Notes under the pieces: generated by a model | Database searches by the model: none | What the model saw: only the letters and a program-made list of their open reading frames with translations | What the model was told of the DNA's origin: nothing | In this document: positions 12,517 through 12,797 of the stretch, one piece after another | Layout of the letters: the number at the start of each line of letters is the position of its first letter | Position numbering within the stretch: the first letter of the stretch is position 1 | From: an uncultured Collinsella sp. | Lineage (GTDB): Bacteria; Actinomycetota; Coriobacteriia; Coriobacteriales; Coriobacteriaceae | DNA length: 12,797 nucleotides | Assembly: GCA_902470925.1 (NCBI GenBank) | Contig: CABRIF010000072.1 | Location: forward strand, 1-12,797 | Direction of reading: 5' to 3' | Translations under genes and position numbers: made by a program

Positions 12517-12726
12517 GATGGTCGCAAAAGGCATCTAATGGGTGTTTGCGGACAAGCGCGAGTCCTCGACTGCGCAATGTGCCCATCATTTTAGCTCAGT
12601 GAATGAACATATGTACCGATATGTTGCTCGCAGGAAGGGTGTGTGCTCCATGTTTTCGCCTTCGAGGGCCCGGAAGGCCGCTGTGTATCAGATTGAAACA
12701 CCCATTAGATGCCATTTGCGACCATC
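12517..12726. repeat. 31-bp inverted repeat enclosing 148 bp
   Basis: The left arm (12517-12547) and right arm (12696-12726) are reverse complements at 30 of 31 positions; the one difference pairs an A in the left arm against an A in the right. The 148-bp interior has a perfect 7-bp dyad, AACATAT/ATATGTT, at 12606-12625, a good ribosome binding site at 12632-12638 and an ATG at 12650. No target-site duplication flanks the arms. It could be a miniature transposable element, an invertible segment or a pair of facing regulatory repeats. Confidence 0.75.
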
Positions 12727-12750
12727 GCATGATGGCGCAGATTATTTAAT
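12650..12750 (+). CDS. Possible 5' end of a truncated small ORF inside the inverted repeat
   Basis: An open frame starts at ATG 12650 with AGGAAGG 11 bases upstream and runs to the end of the genomic sequence at 12750 (33 complete codons, no stop). It reads MFSPSRARKAAVYQIETPIR and onwards to HDGADYLI. The right repeat arm lies inside it. The inverted left arm would encode nearly the same TPIRCxLRPS segment on the other strand, but that frame has no start codon. No family is recognised. Codons past 12750 come from adapter and must be ignored. Confidence 0.25.
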
Positions 12751-12797
12751 CTGTCTCTTATACACATCTGACGCTGCCGACGATACTCCTTGTGTAG
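12751..12797. other. Illumina Nextera adapter contamination (not genomic)
   Basis: 12751-12783 reads CTGTCTCTTATACACATCT followed by GACGCTGCCGACGA, the reverse complement of the Nextera Read 1 transposase adapter. Then come 8 bases, TACTCCTT (12784-12791), in the i5 index position; their reverse complement AAGGAGTA is, from memory, a standard Nextera XT index (S507). GTGTAG (12792-12797) is the start of the reverse-complemented P5 sequence. The true contig ends at 12750. Confidence 0.98.

Noticed and set aside
12751..12783. The terminal sequence as a transposon end (it derives from the Tn5 mosaic end).
   Set aside because: The mosaic end is followed by the Nextera linker, an index and P5 bases, so it is library adapter and not a genomic insertion.

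Overview
The window reads as a draft contig end from a high-GC actinobacterium of the Coriobacteriia, most likely Collinsella or a close relative. This is inference from base composition, codon use and gene content: a clostridial-type short flavodoxin paired with a DUF3793 protein, a mannose-family PTS, GntR/UTRA regulation and DegV next to pgi. No rRNA, tRNA, CRISPR array, transposase or integrase gene was seen.

Layout. 1-157 is the C-terminal tail of a DegV-family protein. 295-1986 is glucose-6-phosphate isomerase (pgi). 2322-3500 on the minus strand is a two-gene unit, DUF3793 then flavodoxin, reading away from a divergent control region (3501-3746). 3747-4508 is a GntR/HutC-type regulator. 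4772-8402 is a PTS locus: IIB, IIC and IID of the mannose/sorbose family, then a SIS protein resembling FrlB/GfrF-type 6-phospho-Amadori deglycases, ending in a good intrinsic terminator. 8748-9944 is a second, more GlmS-like SIS protein. 10013-10855 is a Cof-type HAD phosphatase and 11402-12064 a beta-phosphoglucomutase-like HAD. From 12065 on I see no confident gene. The last 47 bases are not genomic: they match the Illumina Nextera Read 1 adapter, an index and the start of P5.

How the genes may work together (inference). The regulator, IIB-IIC-IID and two SIS proteins resemble the glucoselysine/fructoselysine PTS-deglycase (gfr) operon of Salmonella, where an Amadori product (amino acid plus sugar) is phosphorylated on uptake and then split into an amino acid and glucose 6-phosphate. 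Both SIS proteins keep a Glu and a His exactly 16 residues apart, the arrangement of the catalytic pair in GlmS and FraB. No IIA gene lies in the window, so the phosphoryl donor must be encoded elsewhere. Glucose 6-phosphate released here would feed Pgi, which is nearby but separate.

The non-coding DNA is unusually structured. It holds a 12-unit, exactly 20-bp degenerate tandem array (11015-11254), shorter tandem repeats of 36, 23 and 21 bp, a 30-bp near-palindrome over the PTS promoter, tandem hairpins before IIB and IIC, duplicated operator-like sites in the divergent region, and a 31-bp inverted repeat at 12517-12726.
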